Positions 1 to 6,678 of a stretch of DNA of 64,000 nucleotides are shown one piece after another. Position 1 is the first letter of the stretch. Each line of letters starts with the position of its first letter. The DNA lies in NCBI GenBank assembly GCA_002345745.1, contig DDWQ01000014.1, positions 1 to 64,000 of the forward strand. Direction: 5' to 3'. The position numbers were made by a program, and so were the translations under genes. This DNA comes from Candidatus Moranbacteria bacterium UBA2282 (lineage in GTDB: Bacteria; Patescibacteriota; Minisyncoccia; Moranbacterales; UBA2206). Under the pieces are notes generated by a model. That model was not told the origin of the DNA. It was given only the letters and a program-made list of their open reading frames with translations, and did not search any database.

Positions 1-83
1 TCCTTACAAAAGTTTAATTAAGCCAAAAATTATGCCTCAAAATCTGAAAATTTCGTTACGTAATTTATTAAGCAATAAGTCTA
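1..83. repeat. Partial copy of the 162-bp palindromic repeat (right end)
   Basis: The stretch from about 22 to 83 matches the right half of the elements at 4238-4399 and 42808-42969: the shared core CAAAATCTGAAAATTTCGTT is followed by a right terminus ending TTATTAAGCAATAAGTCTA at 83. Positions 1-21 do not align with the full copies, so the left half is diverged or lies outside the window. Confidence 0.75.
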
Positions 84-101
84 ATATATTTTCACGAACA
101 C

Positions 102-139
102 AAAAAAGAAGGCGGTGCCCAATGCACTGCCTTCTTTTT
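102..139 (-). terminator. Intrinsic terminator of the DUF212 gene
   Basis: A 16-bp stem (103-118 with 124-139, one G-T pair) has A-runs on the left and T-runs on the right, so it can act in both directions. It lies 18 bases past the stop of the minus-strand gene 158-607. Confidence 0.8.
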
Positions 140-157
140 AGTGGATCGATTTTAATT

Positions 158-607
158 CTAAAGAATACTAATAAGTAATACTGTCAAAACAAAGCCTAGA
201 ATCGCGCCGGCCAAAGCTTCTAGGGGTTTGTGACCCATTCTTTCTTTGAGGCGAGGATAATCTTGTTCGGTGGCGTTGGTTTTGTCAATCAGCATATTGA
301 TGTAGCGACTGTGATCACCCATATAGACACGCAATCGAGTGGCATCGTCAATAATTAGAATTGCCATCACAAGTGACACGGCAAAAGCACCAGAATCAAG
401 ACCTTCGAAATGTCCCACAGAAGTGACTAGTGAGATCATCAGGGCGGAATGCACGCTGGGCATATGACCATAGGTCATGCCATGACGGAAAGCATAGGCA
501 AAACTTCGTCCATGGCGGAAATAAAAAATAACAAATTTAATTATTCTAACTAATAGCAAAACAATCAGTGGGATAATAACGACATAATAAGAAGATAGGT
601 TGCTCAT
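158..607 (-). CDS. Divergent PAP2 family protein (DUF212)
   Basis: This 149-residue protein has hydrophobic segments at both ends and in the middle and looks like an integral membrane protein. The motif GHMPSVHSA resembles the G-MPSSHSA signature of the DUF212 / acid phosphatase-vanadium haloperoxidase-related family. A second block (IIDDATRLRVYMGDHSR) and a third (RMGHKPLEALAGAILG) also match that family's pattern. The second Ser-to-Val change in PS(S/V)HSA is a deviation. A phosphatase role is only family inference; no substrate can be named. The gene is transcribed away from the rest and ends at its own terminator. Confidence 0.8.
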   Translation of the reverse strand: MSNLSSYYVVIIPLIVLLLVRIIKFVIFYFRHGRSFAYAFRHGMTYGHMPSVHSALMISLVTSVGHFEGLDSGAFAVSLVMAILIIDDATRLRVYMGDHSRYINMLIDKTNATEQDYPRLKERMGHKPLEALAGAILGFVLTVLLISIL

Positions 608-655
608 AAAATTTGTATTTGGTTATTATTAATATCTAAATTATAGCACAATTTC

Positions 656-684
656 TTGACTGATAATAATTGTTGTTGTATATT
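656..684 (+). promoter_or_regulatory. Promoter TTGACT-17-TATATT
   Basis: The -35 TTGACT (656-661) and -10 TATATT (679-684) are separated by 17 bases. The expected start, about 691, coincides with the ATG of a short peptide ORF, so the transcript may be leaderless. Confidence 0.65.
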
Positions 685-690
685 AGAAAT

Positions 691-768
691 ATGATAAATA
701 GATTACAAAGAAATTTCTGGTTTTATTTTACGACTTTTATTCAGAGGCCGTTTCTTTGTGAGTTTTAG
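691..768 (+). CDS. Candidate 25-residue aromatic-rich leader peptide
   Basis: An ATG placed at the predicted transcription start opens a 25-codon frame ending in TAG. Its centre reads NFWFYFTTF, and 8 of 25 residues are Phe, Trp or Tyr. It resembles in style the Phe-rich leader peptides of attenuated phe operons. It is followed at 791 by an intrinsic terminator. AT-rich DNA gives Phe-rich frames by chance, so coding status is unproven. The next downstream gene (910-1101) is not a recognisable aromatic amino acid gene. Confidence 0.3.
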   Translation: MINRLQRNFWFYFTTFIQRPFLCEF

Positions 769-790
769 AAAATAATCAAAAATCACAAGC

Positions 791-818
791 AAACGACTCC
801 TGAATGTGGGTCGTTTTT
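791..818 (+). terminator. Terminator or attenuator after the leader peptide
   Basis: A 9-bp stem AAACGACTC/GGGTCGTTT (791-799 with 808-816) is followed by a short T-run. Upstream segments ACGACT (730-735) and ATTCAG (739-744) could pair with the right stem arm and with the loop (CTGAAT, 800-805), giving an alternative fold. Confidence 0.6.
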
Positions 819-843
819 ATTTATTTGCAGTTCTTTCTATCAA

Positions 844-867
844 TAGGCTTATTAAACAATAAGTCTA
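844..867. repeat. 24-bp short palindromic repeat
   Basis: Arms TAGGCTTATT and AATAAGTCTA flank a 4-base loop AAAC. This is the minimal form of the repeat family whose full copies lie at 4238 and 42808. It sits upstream of the small gene at 910. Confidence 0.75.
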
Positions 868-909
868 GTCAACGGCACAATGTGCTAAAAATTAAAGGAG
901 GATGAAGCC

Positions 910-1101
910 ATGCCTGTTAAAGATGAAATTGAAGATAAACCCGAAGAACCCAAAAAAAAGGAGAACTTTTCAGGTGATGTCGGGATTGGGCTTTCAGAGG
1001 AACAAAGGGTATTTGCCGATAGTTTTATATTTTCGGGAGGGAAAATTCCATTAAAAACGGAGGTTAAACAAATTGCTGGCAAGAATGATGGTGCTTGGTA
1101 A
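910..1101 (+). CDS. Small acidic protein of unknown function
   Basis: This 63-residue product is rich in Lys, Glu and Pro near its start (KPEEPKKKE) and has no membrane segment or signal peptide. The start is set by a perfect AAAGGAGG (894-901), 8 bases before ATG 910. Such a strong ribosome site is uncommon here and argues the gene is real. A strong terminator follows. I do not recognise the family. Confidence 0.6.
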   Translation: MPVKDEIEDKPEEPKKKENFSGDVGIGLSEEQRVFADSFIFSGGKIPLKTEVKQIAGKNDGAW

Positions 1102-1114
1102 AAAGTCGTAACCC

Positions 1115-1155
1115 AAGAGGTGCTAAGAAAATTATTCTTAGCACCTCTCTTTTTT
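1115..1155 (+). terminator. Strong intrinsic terminator
   Basis: A long stem AGAGGTGCTAAGAA/TTCTTAGCACCTCT is followed by a T-run. It closes the gene 910-1101. Confidence 0.85.
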
Positions 1156-1181
1156 GATTTTTATTATTTTTAAGAAAATGC

Positions 1182-1187
1182 TATAAT
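1182..1187 (+). promoter_or_regulatory. Extended -10 promoter of lemA
   Basis: TGCTATAAT (1179-1187) is an extended -10 box about 75 bases before the lemA start. No good -35 is seen. Confidence 0.5.
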
Positions 1188-1260
1188 AAAACCATTAATT
1201 AATATAAGTTATCCTAATTGAATTCGCTCCAATTGGTAGAAATTCAACAGGCACAAAAAA

Positions 1261-1812
1261 ATGGGTATAGGACTAATTCTAATAATTGTTTTGGTGATTG
1301 TGGCTTTGTGGGCTATGATCACTTACAATGGACTGATTACACTAAAAAACAGAGTGGATGAAGCTTGGAGCGATATTGATGTGCAATTAAAAAGACGATA
1401 TGATTTGATTCCCAACCTAATCAATACAGTAAAAGGTTATGCAGCGCATGAAAAAGATGTTTTCGAAAAAGTAACACAAGCACGCACAATGGCAATGAAC
1501 GCTGGAACGACTGAGGAAAAAGCTGGAGCAGAAAATATGTTGAGTGGCGCCTTGAAAAGTTTATTCGCCGTGTCAGAAGCATATCCAGATTTGAAAGCTA
1601 ATCAAAATTTCTTAGAATTGCAAAGAGAGCTAACTGACACTGAAGATAAGATTCAAGCCTCTCGCCGTTTCTACAATGGTAATGTTCGAGATTACAATAT
1701 TAAAATTGAAGTTTTTCCAACTAATATTTTTGCTGGTATGATGAATTTTGCAAAACGAGAATTTTTTGAAGCGGTTGAATCTGAAAAGGAAGTTGTAAAA
1801 GTTGAATTCTAA
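1261..1812 (+). CDS. lemA: LemA family protein
   Basis: The 183-residue protein has one N-terminal membrane segment (about residues 3-22) followed by the LemA helical domain. Diagnostic stretches are YNGLITLKNRVDEAWSDID, LKRRYDLIPNLINTVKGY and the C-terminal SRRFYNGNVRDYN. LemA proteins are membrane-anchored with an extracytoplasmic helical bundle of poorly defined function. They are often encoded beside HtpX, as here (gap 95 bp), so the pair probably forms one envelope-quality or stress unit. Confidence 0.93.
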   Translation: MGIGLILIIVLVIVALWAMITYNGLITLKNRVDEAWSDIDVQLKRRYDLIPNLINTVKGYAAHEKDVFEKVTQARTMAMNAGTTEEKAGAENMLSGALKSLFAVSEAYPDLKANQNFLELQRELTDTEDKIQASRRFYNGNVRDYNIKIEVFPTNIFAGMMNFAKREFFEAVESEKEVVKVEF

Positions 1813-1907
1813 ACCACTGATTAGCACTGATTTTCCTGATTGCACCTGATTTTTTTACAATCAGTGGAATTAGCGTATTCATGTGATAATCATGTGGTTC
1901 TGATATT

Positions 1908-2801
1908 ATGGCAACACTATACACTCAAGCAGATAAAAACATTCGCTTGACCTGGGTTTATATCACAGGCTTTTTGGTTTTTGTCATTGGTGTGGGTTAT
2001 GTTTTTGCTGGTGCTATGCAAAACAGTTTGATTTTATACATTGCCGTCGCTTTTTCCGTAGGGATGAGTTTCGTGTCATACTGGTGGAGTGATAAAATTG
2101 TCTTGGCGATGAGCAGTGCTAAAGAATTGACTCATGATAATGGTCCCGAAATCTATCATATCGTAGAAAATCTTTGTATCACAGCTGGTCTGCCAGTGCC
2201 TAAAATTTATACTATTGAAGATAGTGCGCCGAATGCTTTTGCGACAGGACGCGATCCGAAGCATGGTGTGATTTGTTTGACGACTGGAATCATCACCAAG
2301 TTAGAAAAAAAAGAACTGGAAGGTGTCATTGCGCATGAGCTTTCGCATATCGGCAACCGTGATATTTTGCTTTCAACCGTGATTGTTGTATTAGTTGGTT
2401 TTGTGACTCTGCTTGCTGATTGGTTTCGTAATTGGGCTTTTTTTGGCAGACGAGGAAGTGATCGAGAAGGTGGTGGACAATTACAATTAATTCTAATGAT
2501 CGCAGCTATTGTGCTGTCTATTTTGGCACCGATTGCAGCAGTTTTAATGCAAATGGCAATTTCCAGAAAACGTGAGTTTTTGGCAGATGCTTCTGGAGCA
2601 CTGTTGACACGTTATCCTGAAGGTTTGGCTAGTGCTCTTGAAAAAATTTCGGCTGATCAAGAACCGTTGGAAGTTGCTAATCGTGCCACAGCTCATTTAT
2701 ATATTGCTAACCCATTTAAAGGAAAAAAAGTTTCTTCACTATTTATGACGCATCCGCCGATTGAAGATCGAGTGAATGCCTTGCGCAACATAAGCGTGTA
2801 A
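1908..2801 (+). CDS. htpX: HtpX-like M48 zinc metalloprotease
   Basis: This 297-residue membrane protease has two N-terminal membrane segments (about 17-36 and 42-60), the zinc motif HELSH at residues 143-147 (His ligands and catalytic Glu), further membrane segments around 160-225, and the third-ligand block REFLADASGA. Length and order match HtpX, which degrades misfolded membrane proteins. It lies directly after lemA in the same direction. Confidence 0.93.
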   Translation: MATLYTQADKNIRLTWVYITGFLVFVIGVGYVFAGAMQNSLILYIAVAFSVGMSFVSYWWSDKIVLAMSSAKELTHDNGPEIYHIVENLCITAGLPVPKIYTIEDSAPNAFATGRDPKHGVICLTTGIITKLEKKELEGVIAHELSHIGNRDILLSTVIVVLVGFVTLLADWFRNWAFFGRRGSDREGGGQLQLILMIAAIVLSILAPIAAVLMQMAISRKREFLADASGALLTRYPEGLASALEKISADQEPLEVANRATAHLYIANPFKGKKVSSLFMTHPPIEDRVNALRNISV

Positions 2802-2820
2802 TACAAAATAGTTTAATAAT

Positions 2821-3213
2821 ATGGAAGGAGAATTGAAGATTGTCGGAGCAACTATTGAAAAAAATACGGCAGATGAGAACTCTTACGCAACCAATAAAAA
2901 ATTGATTAAGGGACATCCGCAGGAAGTCATTGGTGGTGCGATGGATGAGGTGGAGCGAAAGAACAATCTGATGGGGCTTACGGAGGTTACAGAAGAAGAA
3001 ATTGTTTTAGGAATATTGCAAGAACTATCGCCTGACAATAAAAAAATGTGGGAGGATGAAGAAATATTAAGCTGGATCAGAAAAATTGTGCAAGAGAAAC
3101 TGCCTAAAAAAAGTTCCAATCCTTTTAAGGATAATAAAAAAATGTTAACTGATTCGTGGAGACATGAGCAATCCTTGAAAATGCCAGGTGGTAATGATAA
3201 AGATGAAATTTAG
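2821..3213 (+). CDS. Conserved-looking cytoplasmic protein, unknown
   Basis: This 130-residue charged protein has no membrane segment. The middle (about 55-100) is predicted helical: VTEEEIVLGILQELSPDNK and then a short acidic helix. It starts 19 bases after htpX and ends 12 bases before the next gene, so it is likely co-transcribed. I do not recognise the family. Confidence 0.6.
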   Translation: MEGELKIVGATIEKNTADENSYATNKKLIKGHPQEVIGGAMDEVERKNNLMGLTEVTEEEIVLGILQELSPDNKKMWEDEEILSWIRKIVQEKLPKKSSNPFKDNKKMLTDSWRHEQSLKMPGGNDKDEI

Positions 3214-3225
3214 GAAATAAAATCT

Positions 3226-3624
3226 ATGCAATCAAAAAAACCGAAAAATTCTGATAAATATCATTGGACTCTGCATTCCATAGAAAAAATGCGATTCTAT
3301 GGGTTAAGTGAACAAAAGGTTTTGGGGATTATTCGTCGACCACAAAGAAAAGAAGAAGGGATTGTAAAAAACACTGTGGCGGTGATGCAACCGGTTTCGC
3401 CAAAAACTGACAAGGATGGAAAAACTATTTGGAAGACAGAAATTTGGGCGATGTATCAAGTGAAGAAAAATAAAAATCGCAAAAATTTATCCGCATTGGA
3501 AAAGTTGCTGTTTCGAGAACAACTGAAAATCATCAGTGCTTGGCGCTATCCCGGTATAAGTCCACAAAATAATCCCATCCCTGAAGAAATTTTGCGAGAA
3601 ATTGCCGAAAGTAATTTAAAATAA
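3226..3624 (+). CDS. Small basic protein, possibly DUF4258/toxin-like fold
   Basis: The 132-residue basic protein carries HWTLHSIEKMRFYGLSEQKV near the N-terminus, similar in pattern to the H..eRm..R.is...V start of DUF4258/BrnT-like proteins. It lacks a recognisable antitoxin partner; the upstream neighbour is acidic in part but shows no DNA-binding motif. The resemblance is weak, and no function is claimed. Confidence 0.55.
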   Translation: MQSKKPKNSDKYHWTLHSIEKMRFYGLSEQKVLGIIRRPQRKEEGIVKNTVAVMQPVSPKTDKDGKTIWKTEIWAMYQVKKNKNRKNLSALEKLLFREQLKIISAWRYPGISPQNNPIPEEILREIAESNLK

Positions 3625-3628
3625 AAAG

Positions 3629-3659
3629 ATAGGGACAAAAACCAGATGTATGATATAAT
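3629..3659 (+). promoter_or_regulatory. Extended -10 promoter of the 3729 gene
   Basis: TGATATAAT (3651-3659) is an extended -10 box with a poor -35 (GGGACA, 3632-3637, spacer 16). A perfect 10-bp inverted repeat ATCCTATAAA/TTTATAGGAT with a 1-base centre (3684-3704) lies in the untranslated leader. Confidence 0.5.
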
Positions 3660-3728
3660 GTAATTAGAAAGTTTAACAAATAAATCCTATAAAATTTATA
3701 GGATAAACTAGAAAGGCAGGTGTTATAT

Positions 3729-4220
3729 ATGACAGAAGAAAAAAAAGAAACCAAAGAAACAATCTCAGGTGCTACGAATCAATTGGAAGCAATATTAGAT
3801 GAATATATGGTAAAGAAAGCTCCTTTTGCAATACCCGCAGAAGTGAAGGAATTTATCGTTAAAATTTCGCCGTATCTAATTATCCTTTTCGCCATTATGT
3901 CATTGCCACTTATTTTGGGTGCAATTGGGCTGACTGCTGTTTTTACTCCGTTCGCAATGATGGGCGGATATGGCTACGGTAGCTGGGGATTTGGTATGAT
4001 CATTTCACTCATTGCAACAACCATCTCACTAATTATGGAAGTTATGGCTGTGCCGGGATTGTTCAAACGAACCAAGGCTTCATGGAAACTAGTTTTCTTT
4101 GCTAGTATCGTTAGTTTAATTGGAGGAATCCTTACTGTGCATGGTATCTTCGGTGCAATTATTGGTGCAATTATCGGTTGGTATATTCTATTCCAAGTGA
4201 AGGATATGTATAAAAACTAG
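3729..4220 (+). CDS. Small multi-pass membrane protein, unknown
   Basis: The start at ATG 3729 is preferred over an in-frame GTG at 3720 because AAAGGCAGG (3712-3720) lies 8 bases upstream. The 163-residue product has a hydrophilic N-terminal 45 residues and then about four membrane segments (PYLIILFAIMSLPLILGAIG and three later ones), with a Gly/Tyr-rich loop GGYGYGSWGFG between the first two. Small proteins of this layout are frequent in CPR genomes. No function can be assigned. Confidence 0.7.
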   Translation: MTEEKKETKETISGATNQLEAILDEYMVKKAPFAIPAEVKEFIVKISPYLIILFAIMSLPLILGAIGLTAVFTPFAMMGGYGYGSWGFGMIISLIATTISLIMEVMAVPGLFKRTKASWKLVFFASIVSLIGGILTVHGIFGAIIGAIIGWYILFQVKDMYKN

Positions 4221-4237
4221 CTACGCTTTTAGTTAAA

Positions 4238-4399
4238 TAGACCTCTTGCGTAATAACTCACTACTGCAATTTTCAGATTTTGGTCAAATTTTCCAAAAAT
4301 TTTCTTAGCTTAGCTAAGGCTAAACTGCAAAAATTATTTGAAAAATTATGCCGCAAAATCTGAAAATTTCGTTACGCAACTTATTACGCAAGAGGTCTA
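4238..4399. mobile_element. 162-bp palindromic MITE-like repeat, full copy 1
   Basis: The element starts TAGACCTCTTGCGTAATAA (4238-4256) and ends with the near-perfect inverse TTATTACGCAAGAGGTCTA (4381-4399). Inside, AATTTTCAGATTTTG pairs with CAAAATCTGAAAATT, so nearly the whole unit folds as one hairpin with a tip near TTAGCTTAGCTAAGGCTAA. A second copy of identical length lies at 42808-42969. It has no coding capacity. Small size, terminal inverted repeats and dispersal resemble MITEs; no transposase is present in the window. Confidence 0.8.
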
Positions 4400-4401
4400 A
4401 T

Positions 4402-4443
4402 AAAATAAAACAGACAATCTTCGGGTTGCCTGTTTTATTTTTT
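4402..4443 (+). terminator. Terminator with UUCG-type loop
   Basis: The A-rich arm AAAATAAAACAGACAA pairs with TTGCCTGTTTTATTTT around a TTCG loop, with one A-C mismatch, and is followed by T-residues. It lies just after the repeat and serves the gene ending at 4220. Confidence 0.75.
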
Positions 4444-4456
4444 AGTGTAATAATGA

Positions 4457-4462
4457 TAGAAT
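4457..4462 (+). promoter_or_regulatory. Extended -10 promoter of pyk
   Basis: TGATAGAAT (4454-4462) would start transcription near 4469, giving pyk an about 160-base leader. Confidence 0.45.
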
Positions 4463-4468
4463 GTTAAA

Positions 4469-4630
4469 AAAGAGTTCACCCAGTTAAATAATTTTTTAAA
4501 TTTTTAGGAATTTAAAAAATTAAGATTTGAATCTGGGTAGCAAATATGAATTTATACATAAAAAACTAATTACTTAATAATAAATAAGGTGATTCTCATA
4601 GCAGGATTCAAATCTTATTTAACGGGGTAA
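4469..4630 (+). promoter_or_regulatory. Structured 5' leader of pyk with alternative pairings
   Basis: ACCCAG (4478-4483) pairs with CTGGGT (4533-4538), enclosing further complementary AT-rich arms, to give a long hairpin. Alternatively AAGATTTGAATC (4522-4533) pairs perfectly with GATTCAAATCTT (4605-4616), which ends 14 bases before the pyk ATG. The two folds share bases 4522-4533 and exclude each other. No known riboswitch class is recognised. Confidence 0.4.
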
Positions 4631-6034
4631 ATGAAAAAAACAAGAATTGTTGCCACTATTGGACCAGCTTCTGATAGTAAAGAAAATATGCGAAAAATAG
4701 TAGAGGCAGGTGTGAATGTCTTTCGTTTGAACTTTTCGCATGGTACGCATAAAACACACCAAAACATAATTGATCTGGCAAAGGAATTGCGAACTGAAAT
4801 AAAAAGACCCTTGGGAATTCTAGCTGATTTGCAAGGACCAAGAATTCGCGTTGGTAATGCTGAACCTTTTGAAATTGAAAAAGGCGAGATTATTTTTGTC
4901 AGTGACAAGCGAGCTACTGATGAAAAGGAATTAATCATTGATTCTGATGGCGTGGTTTCATCCTTGCAAATAGGCGAGCGGATTTTAGTGGAAGATGGTT
5001 TGATGAAATTTGTCGTGGTGGAAAAACTAGAAAATTCAGTTCGTGCGGAAGTCTTGAATGGCGGAACGATTAAGCCAAGAAAAGGTATGAACTTGCCGGA
5101 TACTAAGTTGACGTTTGGTGCAGTAACGGAAAAAGATAAACTTGATTTAGAATTCGCGCTGAAGAATGAAGTGGACTTTGTGGCTCTGTCTTTTGTTAGT
5201 AACGCGCAGGAAGTTTTGGAAACTCGCGAAAGTATGAAAAAATTTTTAGGCAGACAAGATAGTTTACCACAAATTATAGTAAAGGTGGAAAGAAAAGAAG
5301 CGATTGATAATATCGATGAAATTATTACTGCTACTGATGTGGTGATGGTGGCACGCGGAGATTTAGGTATTGAAATGGCAGAAAGCAAAGTCATCCTCTA
5401 TCAAAAAGAAATTATTGCAAAATGTTTACAAGCAGCGAAGACTGTGATTGTGGCAACGCAAATGTTGGACTCAATGATAAACAATCCTATTCCGACTCGT
5501 GCGGAAGTTTCGGATGTGACCAATGCGGTGATTGACCATACGGATGCGGTGATGCTTTCCGGTGAAAGTGCTAGTGGAAAATATCCAATTGAAGCAGTGG
5601 CAACAATGACGCAAATCATTAGCGATACAGAGGAATCACCTTTCGATGATATTAATGAGCATTTTGAACATATTATTTATAGTGACTATGCTTCAATTAT
5701 GTGTAGTGCGCATGAAATGGCGATTAATTCTGATGCCAAAGCAATTGTACTTTTTAGCGAATCAGGTGTTTCTGCTAGAATGATGGCACACCACAGACCA
5801 GAACAGATGATGCTTGTTGGTACGCATAATCCAAAAACATATAACCAAATGTCGATTGTCTGGGGTGCTCGTGCTTATTTTTTTGAGACACAAGATCGAG
5901 AGGAGCTAGTGGACACTATGATTAATATAAACAAAGAAGCTGGAAGGTTATCTGCGGGCGATAAAGTAATAGTTATTTTAGGTCGAGTTCCGAAAGGAAA
6001 GGACATCGCACTAGTCGGCATTCGAATAGTTTAG
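4631..6034 (+). CDS. pyk: Pyruvate kinase
   Basis: The protein of 467 residues catalyses phosphoenolpyruvate + ADP to pyruvate + ATP. It begins with the classic TRIVATIGPAS block and RLNFSHG, has LADLQGPRIRVG, the Mg-site motif VARGDLGIE and the MLSGESASGKYPIEAV block, and ends with the C-terminal allosteric-type domain. Length is normal. It stands alone behind its own structured leader and ends at a strong terminator. Confidence 0.97.
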   Translation: MKKTRIVATIGPASDSKENMRKIVEAGVNVFRLNFSHGTHKTHQNIIDLAKELRTEIKRPLGILADLQGPRIRVGNAEPFEIEKGEIIFVSDKRATDEKELIIDSDGVVSSLQIGERILVEDGLMKFVVVEKLENSVRAEVLNGGTIKPRKGMNLPDTKLTFGAVTEKDKLDLEFALKNEVDFVALSFVSNAQEVLETRESMKKFLGRQDSLPQIIVKVERKEAIDNIDEIITATDVVMVARGDLGIEMAESKVILYQKEIIAKCLQAAKTVIVATQMLDSMINNPIPTRAEVSDVTNAVIDHTDAVMLSGESASGKYPIEAVATMTQIISDTEESPFDDINEHFEHIIYSDYASIMCSAHEMAINSDAKAIVLFSESGVSARMMAHHRPEQMMLVGTHNPKTYNQMSIVWGARAYFFETQDREELVDTMININKEAGRLSAGDKVIVILGRVPKGKDIALVGIRIV

Positions 6035-6077
6035 ATTTTTTTAAGAGTGGACAAACAATGCTCATTTTTGGTAGGAT

Positions 6078-6108
6078 TAAAGCGAGGCAAAGCACGCCTC
6101 GCTTTTTA
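6078..6108 (+). terminator. Terminator after pyk
   Basis: The stem AAAGCGAGGC/GCCTCGCTTT is followed by a T-run, four bases before tRNA-Ser. Confidence 0.85.
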
Positions 6109-6111
6109 AAT

Positions 6112-6198
6112 GGAGGGGTCGCATAGTGGCCGAGTGCACCACCTTGGAAAGGTGGCATACTGTTAAAGGTATCGGGAGTTCGAATCTCCCCCCCTCCG
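6112..6198 (+). tRNA. tRNA-Ser (anticodon GGA)
   Basis: The acceptor stem is GGAGGGG (6112-6118) with CCCCTCC (6191-6197). The anticodon arm CCACC-TTGGAAA-GGTGG places GGA at 6146-6148. A variable arm typical of class II tRNA follows, and the T arm is GGGAG-TTCGAAT-CTCCC. The CCA end is not encoded (CCT follows the discriminator). Confidence 0.95.
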
Positions 6199-6200
6199 CC

Positions 6201-6235
6201 TTCGCTACGCTGAAGCGTAGCTACGGCGTGACGAA
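6201..6235. repeat. G+C-rich hairpin downstream of tRNA-Ser
   Basis: CTACGCT and AGCGTAG form a tight hairpin just 3' of the tRNA. The word GAAGCGTAGC recurs inside the palindrome inserted in tatD (51011-51055), suggesting a shared dispersed repeat family. Confidence 0.4.
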
Positions 6236-6293
6236 GTCCGCTTACAGATACGCGAAAGCGAGAATATTTTTTATAATTTATTTATACAATTAT

Positions 6294-6674
6294 ATGAAAG
6301 CAGTGCAAACAAATCTGGCACCACAAGCAATTGGTCCATATTCGCAAGCCATAATTGCAGGCGAATTTATCTTTTGTTCCGGACAAATCCCAATTAATCC
6401 TGAAACGGGAAAGGTTATTGAGGGTGGAATTAGAGAGCAATCAGAGCAAGTTATAAAAAATTTACAAGCAGTGCTACGCGAAGCTGGAGTTGATTTGAAA
6501 AATGTCGTTAAGACCGAAATATATCTAGCTAATATGGAGGACTTTTCCGCTATGAACGAGGTGTATAGTGAAAATTTTACAACACAGCCATATCCAGCTA
6601 GAGCTACGATAGAAGTTGCATGCTTGCCAAAAAATGTATTAATAGAAATTTCCTGTATAGCTTATAAAAAATAA
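6294..6674 (+). CDS. ridA: RidA family enamine/imine deaminase
   Basis: ATG 6294 is the true start; an open frame extends 168 bases upstream into tRNA-Ser but is not coding. The 126-residue product has the family features LAPQAIGPYSQA, FCSGQIPINPETG, the C-terminal PARATIEVACLP block with the catalytic Arg, and EISCIA. RidA hydrolyses reactive 2-aminoacrylate/2-aminocrotonate intermediates released by PLP enzymes. The threonine deaminase gene starts 5 bases after its stop, which makes the functional pairing clear. Confidence 0.95.
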   Translation: MKAVQTNLAPQAIGPYSQAIIAGEFIFCSGQIPINPETGKVIEGGIREQSEQVIKNLQAVLREAGVDLKNVVKTEIYLANMEDFSAMNEVYSENFTTQPYPARATIEVACLPKNVLIEISCIAYKK

Positions 6675-6678
6675 TTAT

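Noticed and set aside
691..818. T-box leader
   Set aside because: No conserved T-box sequence or specifier-loop layout is present.
4615..5394. 259-codon minus-strand frame opposite pyk
   Set aside because: It is Ser/Phe-rich, lies fully inside pyk and has no ribosome site or domain.
6126..6293. Open frame running from inside tRNA-Ser into ridA
   Set aside because: The first 56 codons cover the tRNA and a hairpin; the RidA domain begins at ATG 6294.
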